A stretch of 64,000 bases of DNA from Spongospora subterranea (GCA_900404475.1 OUQQ01000029.1:1-64000), one strand, 5' to 3'; positions 47,338-60,590 are shown, counted from the stretch's first letter. Numbers and translations: made by a program. The notes: generated from the sequence alone by a model not told the origin.

Positions 47338-49095
47338 CCGCAATGGAATAGTTCTGCGAAGCGGCACGTTCGAGTCGAGCATTGCGGACGCCTACAGATT
47401 TGATGGCGATGAAGGGGAACCTGTTATCCCATACGTGGTCGCGTTCAATAAGGTTCGAAGATATCTCATGTTCTCATCGGTTTGCTGATCAGTACTGTAG
47501 TCGCCATCAAACAAACGGGCTTGTCTTGTGGCGGACGAGGTCACAATGACTGCTGAATTATAGTCAACATGTACTGACCAACGAGCTTCAGGATGGTTTT
47601 ATCAATATCATTGACCTCAGCAGCCGCAACATCGGTATGTAGGTCAGATTCAGAGACTGTGTATGCGCTGATACATTGAACAAACAGTGTTCAACCGATC
47701 TGTTCATCAGAATGCGATATATGCGGCGTGTTGGTATAACAATGATACGTCTATCTTGACCGCGTCTGGCGACAAAACCTGCACCATATCAGATATTGGT
47801 TCGAATGCCTCGCTGTTTTTGTCATCAAACCGATGTTTACTCTTTGGCAGAGACGCAGTCTCAAATAGCGGCTTTTGGTCATACTGCCTCAGTGAAATCA
47901 CTGAGCGTTCATCGGGAAACCTCCAGTGTGTTTGCCAGTGGATCCAGGGATGGCAATGTCTTTATATGGTGAAAATGTTTGGCCCAACATGGTTAGATAG
48001 TATTGATTTTGTTGCGTTAGGGATACTCGCCGCCTGAGGAATATTCCCGGTGCATCGCTATCACCAGTTGGAGCGTTGATCTCTCCTCATCAATCCAAGC
48101 AACTGACTCCTGCTAGACGGTCTCGTGGTGGACGCCATATTTTCCACGCCGAGTCACCTAAATCGGTGTCATCAGGTACTTCTTCAGATATATTGTTTAT
48201 GATATTATTAACCTACACGTGGTTCCCCCAGTGTTATTTTTGGGCGATACGAATTTATTGGCTACAGGCGGGGCATCTGATGGGTGTGTCAAGTTGTTTG
48301 ATCTAAGAAAATTCAATAGTACAAGTCCAGTTGCTGAATGTAAACCCCCTCAGGTTGTTGACTCCATTTTTCCATAATCGATATCAATGTAACCAGCTTC
48401 TCAATTAGTCAACCGGCATTTCTAGCCTCAGCCTAGACGAAAACGGCTCCCGTTCACGTCTTTTAGTCAGTTGTACTAACTCCATACGGGCGGTGTACGC
48501 TGATTGCAGAGCAAAGGTATCTTGCCTAAAAAAATGCTGAATAATATTTGATGGTTGACGATAGGGTTTTAATATTGCACCACTGATATTTAACAAGGAT
48601 GCAGTATTGAAAAGTTCATTTTATGTGAAGTCTTGCTTTTCTCCTTGTGGAAGGTATTATATCATTGGGAATATTATGTGAAATTAAGTCCTTTCAGATT
48701 CATTCTTGGTGGGACCGCAACTGGATCACTCCAGCTGTTCGACTGTCAAGAACCAAATATTTGCCAAATTCTACCAGGCGCTGGTCATGGGGATATCAAT
48801 GGGGTCGCCTGGGATTCGTGCGACCCAGATTGTATAGCTTCATGTTCTGATGGTAATTCCCTGATACCATAAACGCTGAAGAGAAATTAAATCTTGTTCA
48901 GACGGAGACGTCCGAATCTGGAAGTACAGAAGATATACTCATAACCGCATACCGACTTTACATACTTTATCACCCCAAAGCTTGGCTAACGAGTTGCCCG
49001 CAAGTTCATCAATAAGTACACCTACCACTGTTAGGCAAACAACTCTAAACCAGCTTTGGCGATTGTCGCCGCCCAGGCAAAATAATAAAAGTTGA
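47338..49095 (+). CDS. DTL: DTL/Cdt2-like WD40 protein (CRL4 substrate receptor)
   Basis: Cdt2/DTL recruits PCNA-bound substrates such as Cdt1 to the CUL4-DDB1 ubiquitin ligase. The joined exons follow the family: GEPVIPYVVAF (the family's GVPVPPF block), HVLTNELQDGFINIIDL, HQNAIYAACWYNNDTSILTASGDKT, a Lys/Arg-rich insert between blades (SKQLTPARRSRGGRHIF), LLATGGASDGCVKLFDLRK, FILGGTATGSLQLFD, GHGDINGVAWDSCDPDCIASCSD, then VRIWKYRR. It ends with a short Ser/Thr/Gln-rich tail and stop at 49093-49095. It is much shorter than vertebrate DTL, lacking the long C-terminal extension and so perhaps the PIP box. The start and first exon are uncertain. Confidence 0.75.
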
Positions 49096-50064
49096 CCTCA
49101 AATCAAGACCGGCAACGTCTCTCACCGCCTACTTTGCCAGTTTCTCGGGTTTTTGAGGAAAATGAGTTGATCTACAGATGATGTTTGCTGGAGGATGGCT
49201 GGGCACGTGATAAAACGATCGAAGCGACAATGCCGGGAGTCGGATACGAACGTTTGTGGAACCTTTCAAATCCGGAAAACGTGCGTTTGAGAGAAAATAA
49301 TATTTGCTGGAAGGAGCATTTGAAAAATGACTCGGCATAAAGCTCAATATGTAAAGCGAGGCTTGAGTGCAACAACATGTTATCGACCTTGACAGTTCCG
49401 CATTTCCGGGTTCTTCCCTTGGAGGAACGCGTACAACACGAGTTTGAATAAACCAACGATCGAACAGCGAAGAGCAAGTTTCGATTGTCGGGCGATTTTG
49501 ACACCGCAGAGATTGAGACGTTCGGGGATTGACTAAATGGATGAAGACCCGCTTTGATCGATGCTCTGATGTCATATGACTGAGAAAGATTGCAAACGAG
49601 CTAGATTTCACACGGAAACAAGGCTCTAACCTTTAGGCTTTTCTTGACCTAAATGCCAATAAGTGCTGCAGCGACCAGAGCAGCGCTCCACCTCATCGAC
49701 ACAAATGACGTAGCCACCGGGTCCGAACTTTCCATTCAAATTCTGAGGAATCGGCTATGGAAGAAAGTCCTTCGGTTGGTCGATATATGGCGCAACTTGA
49801 TTGGACAAGGCAACGCGATCTGAGCGATAGTTTCGGACAATATTCTCGGTAGAAGGAATTCCGACTAAAGAGAGATGCGGATCAGGATAATTGGGAACAA
49901 ACCGGCCAGCATTCTATGGATCAAAACAAGCTGGCCATATAAGCACCTGAAGACGACGAATTTCCAAGATTCGGGTAAGAAGCCCATTTCTAATAAGATC
50001 GCCAAGGAAAGTGGCCAGGCTGTACTCAAACACAACAGAGGAACATGTAAATTAGTGGGTAAAT
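49096..50064. other. Intergenic with coding-like debris
   Basis: At about 49753-49990 (+) one frame reads as a protein-like stretch (MEESPSVGRYMAQLDWT, then FRLKRDADQDNWEQTG) interrupted by TAG and TAA; a short open patch MPGVGYERLWNLSNPENV lies at about 49231-49341. Other genes here use TAA and TAG as stops, so these look like remnants. No intact gene is supported. Confidence 0.4.
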
Positions 50065-53000
50065 TTATGGCAATTTTCTATCTATGATAGGCGTGACAGC
50101 ATTGACGTAGCGTCGGTACGGTTTGGAATCGGACCCATCCTCACTGCGCTTTGGTAAAGAATCGTCACTATCACTCACCTGACGAGATTGAAACTTGGTG
50201 GGCGAGTAAAAACTAGAGTAGAGCATTTTACCTGCTTTTTGTTGTTCCTATAAGCGTCACGTTCTGTAGTTAACGTTCGTAGCGCTATATTTTTCTCTTG
50301 AATCAGCTCCTGCAATTTCCAGTGAATAAATACGACCGATCAGAGGTCACTCGAAATGGAACTCATTGCGCATACTCGGAGATTGTTAGCGTCTTGCTCG
50401 CTCTGCCGCAGAACATTCTTTAATGATTGTGTTTGGGTCGCCTGGGCACTTAATACAATCTGTCCATTGACGATGAAAAAAGCTCCGCTACCGACATGCT
50501 GTGGTTAAGCCTCTACCTGAAACTCCTTTAACTGTCGACCAGCGCGTACAAGTGCTTGCGATTGAAGGACTTCTTTGTCAGTGAGCTCAGCCAGCTGTGC
50601 CCTTAGCAATGCGGACCCCGAAAACTGGGCATTGATCTATGCACAGTTGTGACGAAAAAGAAACCGAATATAGTAAAAACAACGTACTAGTTTCAGCACA
50701 GACTTTACTTGATTAGAAAAAAACCGCGATTCCCTTTCAACATATTCTTTGATGAAAAACTTTGCTTGAGGAATCATTGCGGAAACGCCGCGAAGTTGCC
50801 TTTTCAACAACGATTGAAGATCGATGACGACCGTTCTCAAACCACGATTATCTCGATGTGTCGATTCTAATTCTACCTGTTCAGAAGTAGGAGTTAGCAG
50901 CACTGCGTCATGCGGGATCCACGGAAACCTTCTGTTGTTTAATCAAGGTATGCGCCTCATCACATTTGATTGCGGACTGCTGCAACTGATGCGAAAGCGA
51001 TGAAATCTCTTCCTGAAGCTTCTTTTGAACTTCATTGATACCAGGCTGTTGAAGGCCCTTAATTTACAAACAACATGGGATGAAAAAAAGTACCTGAACG
51101 GACTTATCAAGGGCAGAGCTCCGCGCAATGTCAAGCTCAGAGGAAAGCTGCTCTAAAATATAGGTCAGAAATCGAACGGATAGACGGTGATTTACATACT
51201 GTTGACAGACTGAAGTTTGACAGATTCTTGACGATATTGCTGCAACTCATCACGAGTGACCGATAAAGTTTCTTGCAGCATCCGCAATCGACGAGAGAAT
51301 ACCTATGTACAACAAATCAGTTAACGCTCGCAAGTTACGAAACGTTCGAGGACTTGTTTAGCTCGGCCTTCCCCTATTAACAGAACTTTCGACCGATGTA
51401 ATTCATCATCTACGACGCGGTGCGCGCTACGTAAGTCTCTCTCGGCCTCTACAGCAATGATCACTATCAGAAGTTGGATGACAATGCTGAGATCGAATAC
51501 CTTCCATATTATGAATTTCCGCAACAGATTCCTCAAGCAGAGACACATATGCTTGTTTCTCCTTAGTGATACGCTCCAAATCAAGAGAAAAGCTGAGAAA
51601 GGAGTTAATACGGTCATGAAATAACCAAATCAAGTTTACCGAGCCTTCTCGAGGCTGCAATCTTCAAGCCTGGATTCCAGCTCAGCAATAACAGTAGCAG
51701 CTTTGTTCAGACAGGTTCGTAATTGAGATATTTCTTCTTGAAGTGATTCTTGCGCCAATTCCCATTGTCTGTACACATTTGGACGTTCGACAAGGCCTGG
51801 ACGAGCGTAAGACGGATGGAGAATCAAGAAGAAGTTCTGACCGGAATTGGGGTTGTTCTGAGTGAGACAATCTTGACAGCAGCGGGCCAGCATGGTGGTA
51901 GACCGGCCACACTGGCTACAAAACAATGTTGATCGTCGACCTACATAAGAAAGAAGTGAGAGAAATGCAAGAGAATAACGAGTCAAGTACCGATAGTCCT
52001 TAGAGCATCTGGCCTGTTTGACGGGACGGTAAAGTCCACAACCATAGTCTCACGACTGTTTTGCGGATGACGTCCTGTAACTAATTGCTGGAAGACGGAC
52101 GATAGAAACTGAATTTGGGAGCGAAACACCCCAGGTGGGGATGAATTTTGATCTAGTAAAGCAACCCGTTTCAGCTAACGCTATGTGGATATTCTGGCAT
52201 TTTCACCGATTTCGTGAAGGGCTCTGAAGACCGCATCCCCAGAGAACCCGTTCCTTTCCGTGGAAGTGAGGCGTCCGGAACAGGTGCATTGCTTCAGTTG
52301 AGCGGTAAGTTGGTGAATGAGCTCACTCTGATCTGTTCTCAGCATATACTGTCATATCATGTGATCAACTCATGAACACAACGGTAAAATCGCGTTAAAT
52401 ACCCTTTCGTTCACGAAAAATTGTTCCACGAGTTTGACAGCATGGGAAAACTCAATCGGAAGTCCTAGTCCTGACTTGATAAACTGACAAAAACATTTGC
52501 GAGCAGCAGCTTTACCAGTCTCACGTAAATCTGATAAACTCGCGGCAGAGTCTAGCCAAGATATAAAAGTCGATAATAAACGCGGATCCTGAGACAAAAA
52601 CATGTCACAAAATGGATATCCCCTCAGAAATAACTGATGTTCACCATCGCTTCTGGTGTAGCTTGATAAATACCAACGCCGCTTCCTAATGGAGAAGATA
52701 AGTGCTTGATAACGTGTTCTGTACGCTTTAGAACTGACCATTTTCTTGCGACGGAAATTTATCGGAAGCCAGAGGGTGACTTTTATTGAGATCGGGAGGC
52801 GACAATGCAAATTCTTGCAACTGGAAGAATGAGTATGACATTGACACATCAGCAAAAAAAACAATGATAGTTTGCCTTACGATTGCATCAAAGCTTTGGA
52901 AACACCAGCAGCGATACTGAAACAATTGGGACGCTTGATGAATCTAAAAAAGTATGAACAAAATTGCTTGACGTCAGATGAGCGAACAGGCACCTGACGA

Positions 53001-56000
53001 AAAAGTAGGGAATTTGCCTGTTCAGCATTTTGAAGCTGTTCGGACTGCAAACGACATTGCCGGGTTACTTCAACGACCTAAACAGGGTTATCGTTCGCAA
53101 CGGATTTGACAGCAAATAAATCGCCGAACCTCATGTTGAAGCATGCCGATAATGTGCATAGTATTCAGCTGGATTGACTCGAACAATGAACAGCTAGCCT
53201 CACACTGTTCGTAATACGACTCTTCCCGTTTATTTTTCAATGAGCGTAACGCCACATTGACCTCATCCCGCTCCTAAAGAATCGATTAAAACAACGTGGA
53301 GCAACAGAGAGGCCATATTTACTCTGTACGCATGCAGAAGCTTATTCTCCAGATCCGTGCGATTCCTGTGACCAATTCAGAAAAGCGTTTGCTAGCAATA
53401 GCGATTGCCCTACTCCAGTAAATCTTCGATTGTACCTTGTGAGCAGCCAAGCATTATCTGTAAAGAATGATGCTCACCTGAAAGGGCAATAGAGTTAAAA
53501 CCGTGTTTTGACGCCATGACAACATAAGCAAGGGCGTACTTGATAGCGCCTTCAGATTAGATTGTAACTGCTGCATTTGGAAATCGTACTGTTTGGTTCG
53601 AACTTCCGCAGCTTGTGAGACGTGTTTGAGATTTTGCTGAGCACTCTGGAGATCTGCGGCGAAAGTCTTCCCCAATGATTCCCTCATATCTGCCAGTCGG
53701 CATTCCCATTCCTCGTTAATCGACATAATCTGTTCCGAGTGGGTACGCCCAGCTGACGCGACGTCTTGTTCGTATCGGAGCCTGACCTCTTGGTTCTGTT
53801 CTTTTTCCAACAATAACTCAGCAGAAGTTGCACTGAGTTCTTGTTTGAGCGATTGTATTTGTTGCAAAGCTTCTTCCGATCTTTCCATTATAGCTTCGGT
53901 GTCTTTGCGACGATTGATAAAATCATCATTTTTTTCCTGAAGCGCTGTGCAACGGTCGCGCGTTTCGCCTAACTCGACGTGACGAACCCGAAGCTGTTCC
54001 GATAAATCATGGAACTTTCTCTCTATATCCTGCTGCTGGCTAATTAGCTTAGCTATCGTGTCCTTGTCAGCCTTGAGCATTTGGCGACACTGCGAAACCT
54101 TTTGCTCTGACTGCGAACGCTCTTTATCTAGCACAGCTTGTAATGACGTTACGGTTTTCTGTAGCGCTTGTGATTCCGATTTCCATTGAGACTCGCTGGC
54201 GACGAGCAGTTCTGACATTTTCTTCAGTTCACTCTGCGATTGATAGTTTAGTTGAGCGACGGTATCTTTATACTCGGTTTCCAGCTTGTGCAACGCCGTT
54301 TCAAAGTCGCTGAATTGCTTCTTATTAAACGTTATTTCTGCTGAATAATTCTGCAATTGCTGATCAATTCCACTCTGGTCGTTCAGTTTTTTCGTCAGTT
54401 TGTCATTGTCGTTCTCTAAGGCTGCAATGAGCTGGGATTGAGCCTCAACGACATCCTTCTGAGACCGAACGTTGGCGAGGACAGAATTCAAAGACGATTG
54501 AAGATCCGAATTCCGTTTTTCCGAGTCCGCAAGTTGAGTAGCCACTTTGGACAGTTCCTCAGAGTTGTACTCAGCAGCGTAAGATTCCATTTCATCATGC
54601 ATTGTAGCAATTTCTAAAACAAAGAATAATTCAGCAGAATTCCCAGTCAAAATTCACTTCAAGCACCTGATTTAGAAATTTGAAGCTCGTCCTGCAGCAA
54701 TTGCAGGTTTTTGCGGTAGTTTTCTAGGCTTCCTGATAGATCGTTGTTTTTTTGACTCAGTTTCAGATGGCCGTTGACTTGAGAATTCAGAGAGGCAGCA
54801 GTAGTACGAAGGAGCTCGTCAAATGCAATGGTCTTGACCTCTAGCTTATCATGCATGTATGAAACCGATTTGAAAAACGATTCGCAGCGCTCGTTGAAAA
54901 AATCGTGGTAGCGTCGACAAAAATCGCGAAGAAACCTAACCTACGTAGAATGAATATCAGAAGCAAATCAGAAAGGCTTTGCCACAACCTTAGCCGACAG
55001 CTGCTGACATTCTGCACGGTATTGAACTTCATTGCAAAGACCCTCTGCCACATGCGAAACGCGTAACTGAGAGAGATGCTCCATAAATTGCTGGATACGA
55101 TGGCGTTCGTCATCAGACTGCGCACGACGCAGATGATGAGTGTTCAGCTCGGCTTCAAGCAAGTCCAGTCTCGACGAATATACACCGACTTGATCGGATA
55201 GTTCAAAATTGTCCAACTCCAGCTCGTCTATTCTTGACATGCATGAATGAAAGATTTGGATGCTCGAATTTAGCGTAAGCTGCGTCGCTTCGTTGACCGT
55301 TTGCAGATGAATGATGGCTTTCCCTTTCTGGTCTAATTCAAGCTTCAGGATTTCTTCGGATTTCTGGAAACGCTTGCACAGCAGTTCTGCATTATCAGCA
55401 CGGGTCATTAGTAATGAAAGGGATGATTCACTTTGCGTTATTTCTGATGCAAGAGGAAGAGTTTCTTCTTCCGTTTGATATCGCAGCAATTGCGAATCTT
55501 GATTCTCGATTTGTGTGAGAAGCGCAGAGAGTTCTGATTTTGAACCCCTGCCCTGATGCTCTTTGACTTGCACGACCTCATCTCGTAACCGCTGGCATTC
55601 CAAAATCGACGACTCGAGATTCTGTAATTCGTATTCGGCTTTGACGACGTCGTGGTTCTCGTGTAATTTGCTCAACTACACGAAAATACGTGATAAGCTC
55701 AGCAAGCGATTCTGCGAACTACGAACCTCTTGTTCTAAACGAGATACGTAATCCTGTAGTTGATGAACCAACTCCTTGCTCGCTGTTAACGATTCTGCAA
55801 AATTACATCAGACATCAAATAACCATCAAGAACAGCAGTGATTTAAATTATATACCAGTCAAAACGGATGTACGGTGCTCCCATTCTGTTTGATTTTGAT
55901 TGAATTTGAGATTGTTTTCAGAGATCAGATTATTTATCGTTAGTTCATATTCGGAATTTACAGCGTGATGATCTTCTTGAAGTTGAATCAACTAATAAAA

Positions 56001-58501
56001 ATCAGCATACTGGATAGATTATTTGTTCAAAAAGAAACTCCTCTACCAGTTGCTTCAGACGAAGTGCTTCATCCTGGAATTCCTGAGACGCTTTTTTGCT
56101 GTCAGATAAACTCCCTAAAGTGTAGTGAGAGACCAATTCCGGTTGACAGCAACTAACATACTGGTCAAATCAGAAACTTGAAGCTCCCATCCCGCTTGAG
56201 CTTCATCAAATTTAGATTTGCCTTGGGCGAGGAACTGCATTCGCTCCTGTTCGAAATTGGCTTCGACAGAGACGTATTCATGATGTAGATCACTCATCTA
56301 ATGAACAATAAGTGGCATCGGATGAAGAATCACGTATACCAACTTGTTGCTTGAGGAAAACGACCAGTTCCTGCGACTCTTTAGCCACATTCTTGCTATC
56401 GTGTAAAGACTCTAAAATCCAAAAGCGCATTAGATTCCATTGCCCAACAGGAGCAGTACAATGTACCAGTGAGCAATTTAATTTCGCGCTCCAATCGTGA
56501 TGTAGCTTCGTTCAGCTTTGAGTTATAGCTAGACGATAACTGCGTAATTGTCAGTTTTTGAGTTGCATCCTTCTCGTCAGACAGTTCAATCCAGGATTCG
56601 AGTTCGTTTTGCATGGATAGCAATTCCGACTTTAGAGTCGCAGATACCTCGATCTGATGAGCAACTTCAATCCTCGACTCAGAACATTCTCGCTCAAGAA
56701 TCTTGACCGCCTCGCGGGACTTTGCGTTCTGGGTCTTGATGTCTTCAACCAAGGTAATTATTTCATGAACGCTTTGAGACAACTCCATAGTACAGTGTTT
56801 GAGTAAACATTTCCCTTGTCCATTTCCATCAAAAGATCCTGTAGAGGAAAAGGAGTCCCAAAGTGTGAGATCTTGGGAATCGCTGGACTTGAGAGATCCT
56901 TGAAGTGTGCGAATAACTTGCTCTAGCCCATCTTTTTCGGCCAAATACTGGCGTTGCAGAGCTGTCGCGCGATCATGCTCTTGTGTTCTCGCTTCTAGAG
57001 CCGCCGCAAGGGCGGTTGTTTGGGAGGCGAAGAGACCCTGATTCTGGCGTAGTTGTACTTTGAAGTCGGACGATGTTCGCAGACTTCTTGTTTCGAGCGC
57101 CATCAGCACATTGTTCAGTAATCCGAGCTTCGCATCAAATGAACAAGTAATTTTTACAAGATTTTGTTGCACGGAATCAACTTGACACCTGAGCTTGTGT
57201 TCTTTGCCCTCGAGACTGAACACATTAGCATTGACCGAATCGATCTGATCACGATGTTGATTCAGTTGCTCCTGAAAGTTCAGACTTAATCTCGTAGCTT
57301 GTTCGACGTGCTGGTATAATTGTGCAATCTTGTCCATCAACTTAGCATTAAACTGTTGGCTTGAGGATAATTCAGCAGCTTGCAGTTGTTCCTCCCGCCT
57401 CAAACGTCTATTTTCATCCTCGATTTCAATCATTTTGGCATCGAGAGCAACAAGCTTATGAGACAGCTCGGCGGTTTTAGCCCCCAACTGTTCAATGCAC
57501 AAGCTATCACTGGTGCTCCTTTCACGCAACGCCTTGTTTTCATTAGTCAGCCGTTCGTGAGCGGCCAGACAATCAACATAAAGGGCATTAAGTTCAGAGT
57601 ACGTGTTCAATGCATCATCGCGAGAGGTCTCGAGCTCGTGAGAGTTGGTGAAAGACGACAGAGCCTCAGACGATAGCCTCTGGTTTTCTAACTCAAGCGA
57701 ACTCTGCCGGTTCAACGCTGAATCTAGCTGCGACCGTAGAGCGGTGGATTCTTCGACCTGAAAACAAAACGCATATGTGACATTTGTGCAAAACGATGCA
57801 CTAGCACTAACAGATCTTAACAATTCTTGCCTCAAAGATTCAACTGTCAAAGCCGACTCTGATATACGAGCTAAACCACAATAAGAAAACTAGTCTCGTC
57901 AAAGGGTGATAATGTAGACCTTCGTAGCTTTGAACTTCCTTTTCCGCTTGAGAAGCGTTGCTCTCAATTTGTAATTGCAAGCGAGACAATGTCGATTGGG
58001 TAGATATTAATTTTGATTCCGCGTTCTTAGCCGCGCTTTCCATAGCAGCATATTCGGTTTCGTGCGATCGTATACGATCTGGAAGGGTCTAGTCAGATAC
58101 TGAATGAACGCGACAGAACCAAAACCTTCGACCTTCATATTCATTTTTGACTTTGACAAAGCTATCCTTGAGTTCATCATATTCGGCAGTAGATTGTACT
58201 CGTTTCATTAGCAATAGTTCTATCGTGTGAGCTTGATTTTCGATTGTTCGCATGAGAGATTCGTTTTTCACACTGAGCTGGCTTTTGGCCTCCATACACT
58301 GAGCTAGCTCCTCGGTCACCATTGATGACGATTCCAATTCAAAATCCTTTTCAAATAAAACGTTTTAGAATTTCTGAATATTTCAACCACAAACAGAAAC
58401 TGGAACTGGAATCCGACTTTGAATTTTTCAAGATGCTCATTCATAGCTTGAAGCGCCGCAGTTTGCTGAGCGACCTTAGCTCTAAGCTGGATCGTCTCCA
58501 T
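50065..58501 (-). CDS. Giant coiled-coil protein
   Basis: Runs from an ATG at 58501 to TAA at 50065-50067, roughly 8.4 kb, over 20 exons, probably more than 2,000 residues. Almost the whole length is heptad-rich (strings of E, Q, L, S, K such as RAKVAQQTAALQAMNEHLEK and LNDQSGIDQQLQNYSAE). The largest exons are about 57850-56396 and 54650-53454. No motor, SMC ATPase, GRIP or other globular domain is recognised. The C-terminus is Ser/Asp-rich (VSDSDDSLPKRSEDGSDSK). It resembles golgins, centrosomal or nuclear-pore filament proteins in architecture, but coiled coils give no reliable family call. Introns are about 45-60 nt. Two adjacent genes cannot be fully excluded, though frames and spacing look continuous. 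Confidence 0.7.
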
Positions 58502-59042
58502 GGCAATGGCGTTCACAGCGCGATCCGGCGAGCGATGATCCTGTCAATCTGAGTCGCACTTCCCATCTGATCATGAACCCCAGCCAGCGCATCCCCCTTC
58601 ACCCCAAACCACACCACATCACGCACAGTTGCAATCGACACCACTCACATGGTGGGCTGCACACTACCACTCTTCTACCACATTAACGACCAACGACTTC
58701 TCTACGAGCACGAAAACGCTCAATATGACCAATGTGAGTTCGTATTGAGACAAACAAGTCGTCCGATTTGTAGACGTAACCAATAATGCCTTTCTGAATC
58801 CATTTTCAATACTCGAAACCTAGTCTCAATGTCAAATCGACCTTGCTCTCGCTTGCAAGGAACGACTGTTGATGTGTTATTTTTAAGAAAGCCGTTGAAT
58901 TTCGTATTATCATCACATTTCGAAGTTTGGGATCATTGCCGATACTTTCACCTCTTTCGTATACGGGACAGATGCGCTCGTTTGGACTCATGTTTAATCC
59001 AAGGTGATAACATGAGGTCAGCTTCATAGCGTCGCTTGAAAT
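58502..59042. other. Intergenic between two minus-strand genes
   Basis: Should contain the promoter of the coiled-coil gene. Just upstream of its ATG a second frame (DQMGSATQIDRIIARRIAL, then TGA, at about 58575-58515) is coding-like and could be a 5' exon joined by an intron I could not place. Confidence 0.35.
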
Positions 59043-59450
59043 TTAAAGATCTGATTCTTTAATCGCGTCAATTTGAGGTAGAACGTGAACCCAGTTGTCG
59101 GCAAGCATTCTTTTCGCCTGCATGTTGCACATCATTTCACCACGACTACACAAGCTGTTGATCACGTTGCTTGGCGATAGTTTGCGCAGCTTCCTTGTAC
59201 TGTTGGGTCACAGAAAGGTTCCTGAGTTGATCCAATGCGCGCATGCCTATAAACCTGGTTTACTGCTGAGGACTCATAAGCAATATAGGCATGCACTTTG
59301 AATTTTGTTGATCAACGGGAGCTCAAACAAATACTTGGAATATCTTTCGACCAAATCTTGGTTGACCATTTCTGATGTCAATGTGTCCCATCTGCTCGCA
59401 AGCACAGACGTTTCCAATTCCAGAAACCTATTGAGATGGCGACTATTCAT
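59043..59450 (-). CDS. Small helical protein, three exons, unrecognised
   Basis: Exons on the minus strand: 59450-59297 (154 nt), 59246-59152 (95 nt) and 59117-59043 (75 nt), giving 324 nt and 107 residues with exact phase closure across introns of 50 and 34 nt. It starts MNSRHLNRFLELETSV and ends DAIKESDL. The composition is helical and charged (ALDQLRNLSVTQQYKEAAQ, AKRMLADNWVHVLP), without signal peptide or membrane segment. The family is not recognised. The second intron (34 nt, gtgtag...tgcag) is the shortest reconstructed in this window. Confidence 0.65.
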
Positions 59451-59721
59451 CCTCTATTATATATCGCTCTCGTCTGCCAGATGCCAGAATCAAACTGAGC
59501 AAAGACGACAATGAGAAGCCAAATAATCCGGAAAAATTGCAAACTGGTAAAACCTGTGACACGTAAGATGGTCAGATCAAGATTTGTTCCAAAAATACTC
59601 GACGTATAGATGTGTTTTCCAAGAAAGGAGCGGAAGCCCTACCTCCTCACAGGTCCGGAGTGGATTGTGCCATCAACTTAGAAGAGGGACATTAGAGAGT
59701 CACCATACAAATAATGCTATT

Positions 59722-60065
59722 TCACCTCAGTAAAGGAAGATACAGCACTGTCGATGTGCAGTACTCAGCCTCCGTTGTTGACAGGGCGATACCCACTTGG
59801 CGCCGGCTCAACCAGCTTATTGCTCCTCCATTGAGTAGGAACACGAATCCCGATGTCAATCGTCTTGACTCTGTACGTCCGTCGTAATGTGTTTCCACGT
59901 AGCCCACCAACTCGGCCTTGCCGCCAGAACCCCCGACATGCCGGTGTTGATGGTCCCACAGTCGCTTGACCGTTTTAACAAGACCATAAGTCTGTTAGTC
60001 TAAAAACCATCGCCACTGCATGCACCAGGTCAGGCTTCGTCCTATCCGCCAAACAGGACGGAGCG
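59722..60065 (-). mobile_element. Ty1/copia RNase H fragment, minus strand
   Basis: At 59910-59722 the frame has copia RNase H hallmarks: VGYVETHYDG, RLTSGFVFLLNGGAISWLSRRQ and ALSTTEAEY. Just upstream (about 60065-60000) FLADRTKPDLVHAV matches the TRPDL block that precedes RNase H in copia polyproteins, but in another frame. No LTRs, integrase or full reverse transcriptase are seen. It is a decayed relic. Confidence 0.8.
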
Positions 60066-60099
60066 AACGCCACAGGACCTCCGAATCGATGAAGACGTC

Positions 60100-60590
60100 G
60101 CGTCAAGGCTGAGCCGACGGGCAACGTGGTCGCAGATAGGAAGTACAGAGTTAAGACGATCTGCATCGGGGATTCGAGTTCTGAGTTTCCTCTGAACCGA
60201 CGCACAATAATCTGGTCGAGTAGGCACCAAAAGTGCAAAGATACGTCCACAACGGTGGCTCGCATTGAGCGCTGTCTCGCGCGATTGCCTACGACGACTA
60301 CTAGAAGAAAACGTGAAGATGGGCACACCAAGATTGATGAGGCTATTATGATGCTGGCGACAAACGCCAAGTTTGGGAAGCGAACCAAGCATGTTGACGG
60401 GCCTACCATAAGTTCGGGGAGCGATCCATACGAGAGCGTGGAGCTGGCCTCTGCCCGATCGTGAAGATGGCTGCCGACATTCTCACGAAGGCTTTCCCTC
60501 AGTGGAGGTCAAAGAGTTACCTGGCGATATCCTGCTGTGTGGGAGAGCGTGACGCGCTGCTGGCCACCTCGATGCCGTCATCGGGAGTCT
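60100..60590 (+). mobile_element. Ty1/copia RNase H C-terminal fragment, plus strand
   Basis: On the plus strand the region shows the next part of a copia polyprotein: IIWSSRHQKC, then KFGKRTKHVDG, HKFGERSIRER and KMAADILTKAFPQW (the terminal ADxLTK motif), spread over shifted frames. It is oriented opposite to the fragment at 59722-60065, so two relics lie back to back, or one was inverted. Coding is broken. Confidence 0.75.

Noticed and set aside
49129..49611. Minus-strand 160-codon ORF as a gene
   Set aside because: Ser/Arg-rich shadow-type composition, no motif, and weak coding-like patches on the opposite strand.
49753..49990. Evidence for stop-codon reassignment
   Set aside because: Well-aligned housekeeping genes in the window terminate at TAA, TAG and TGA, so all three stops are normal.
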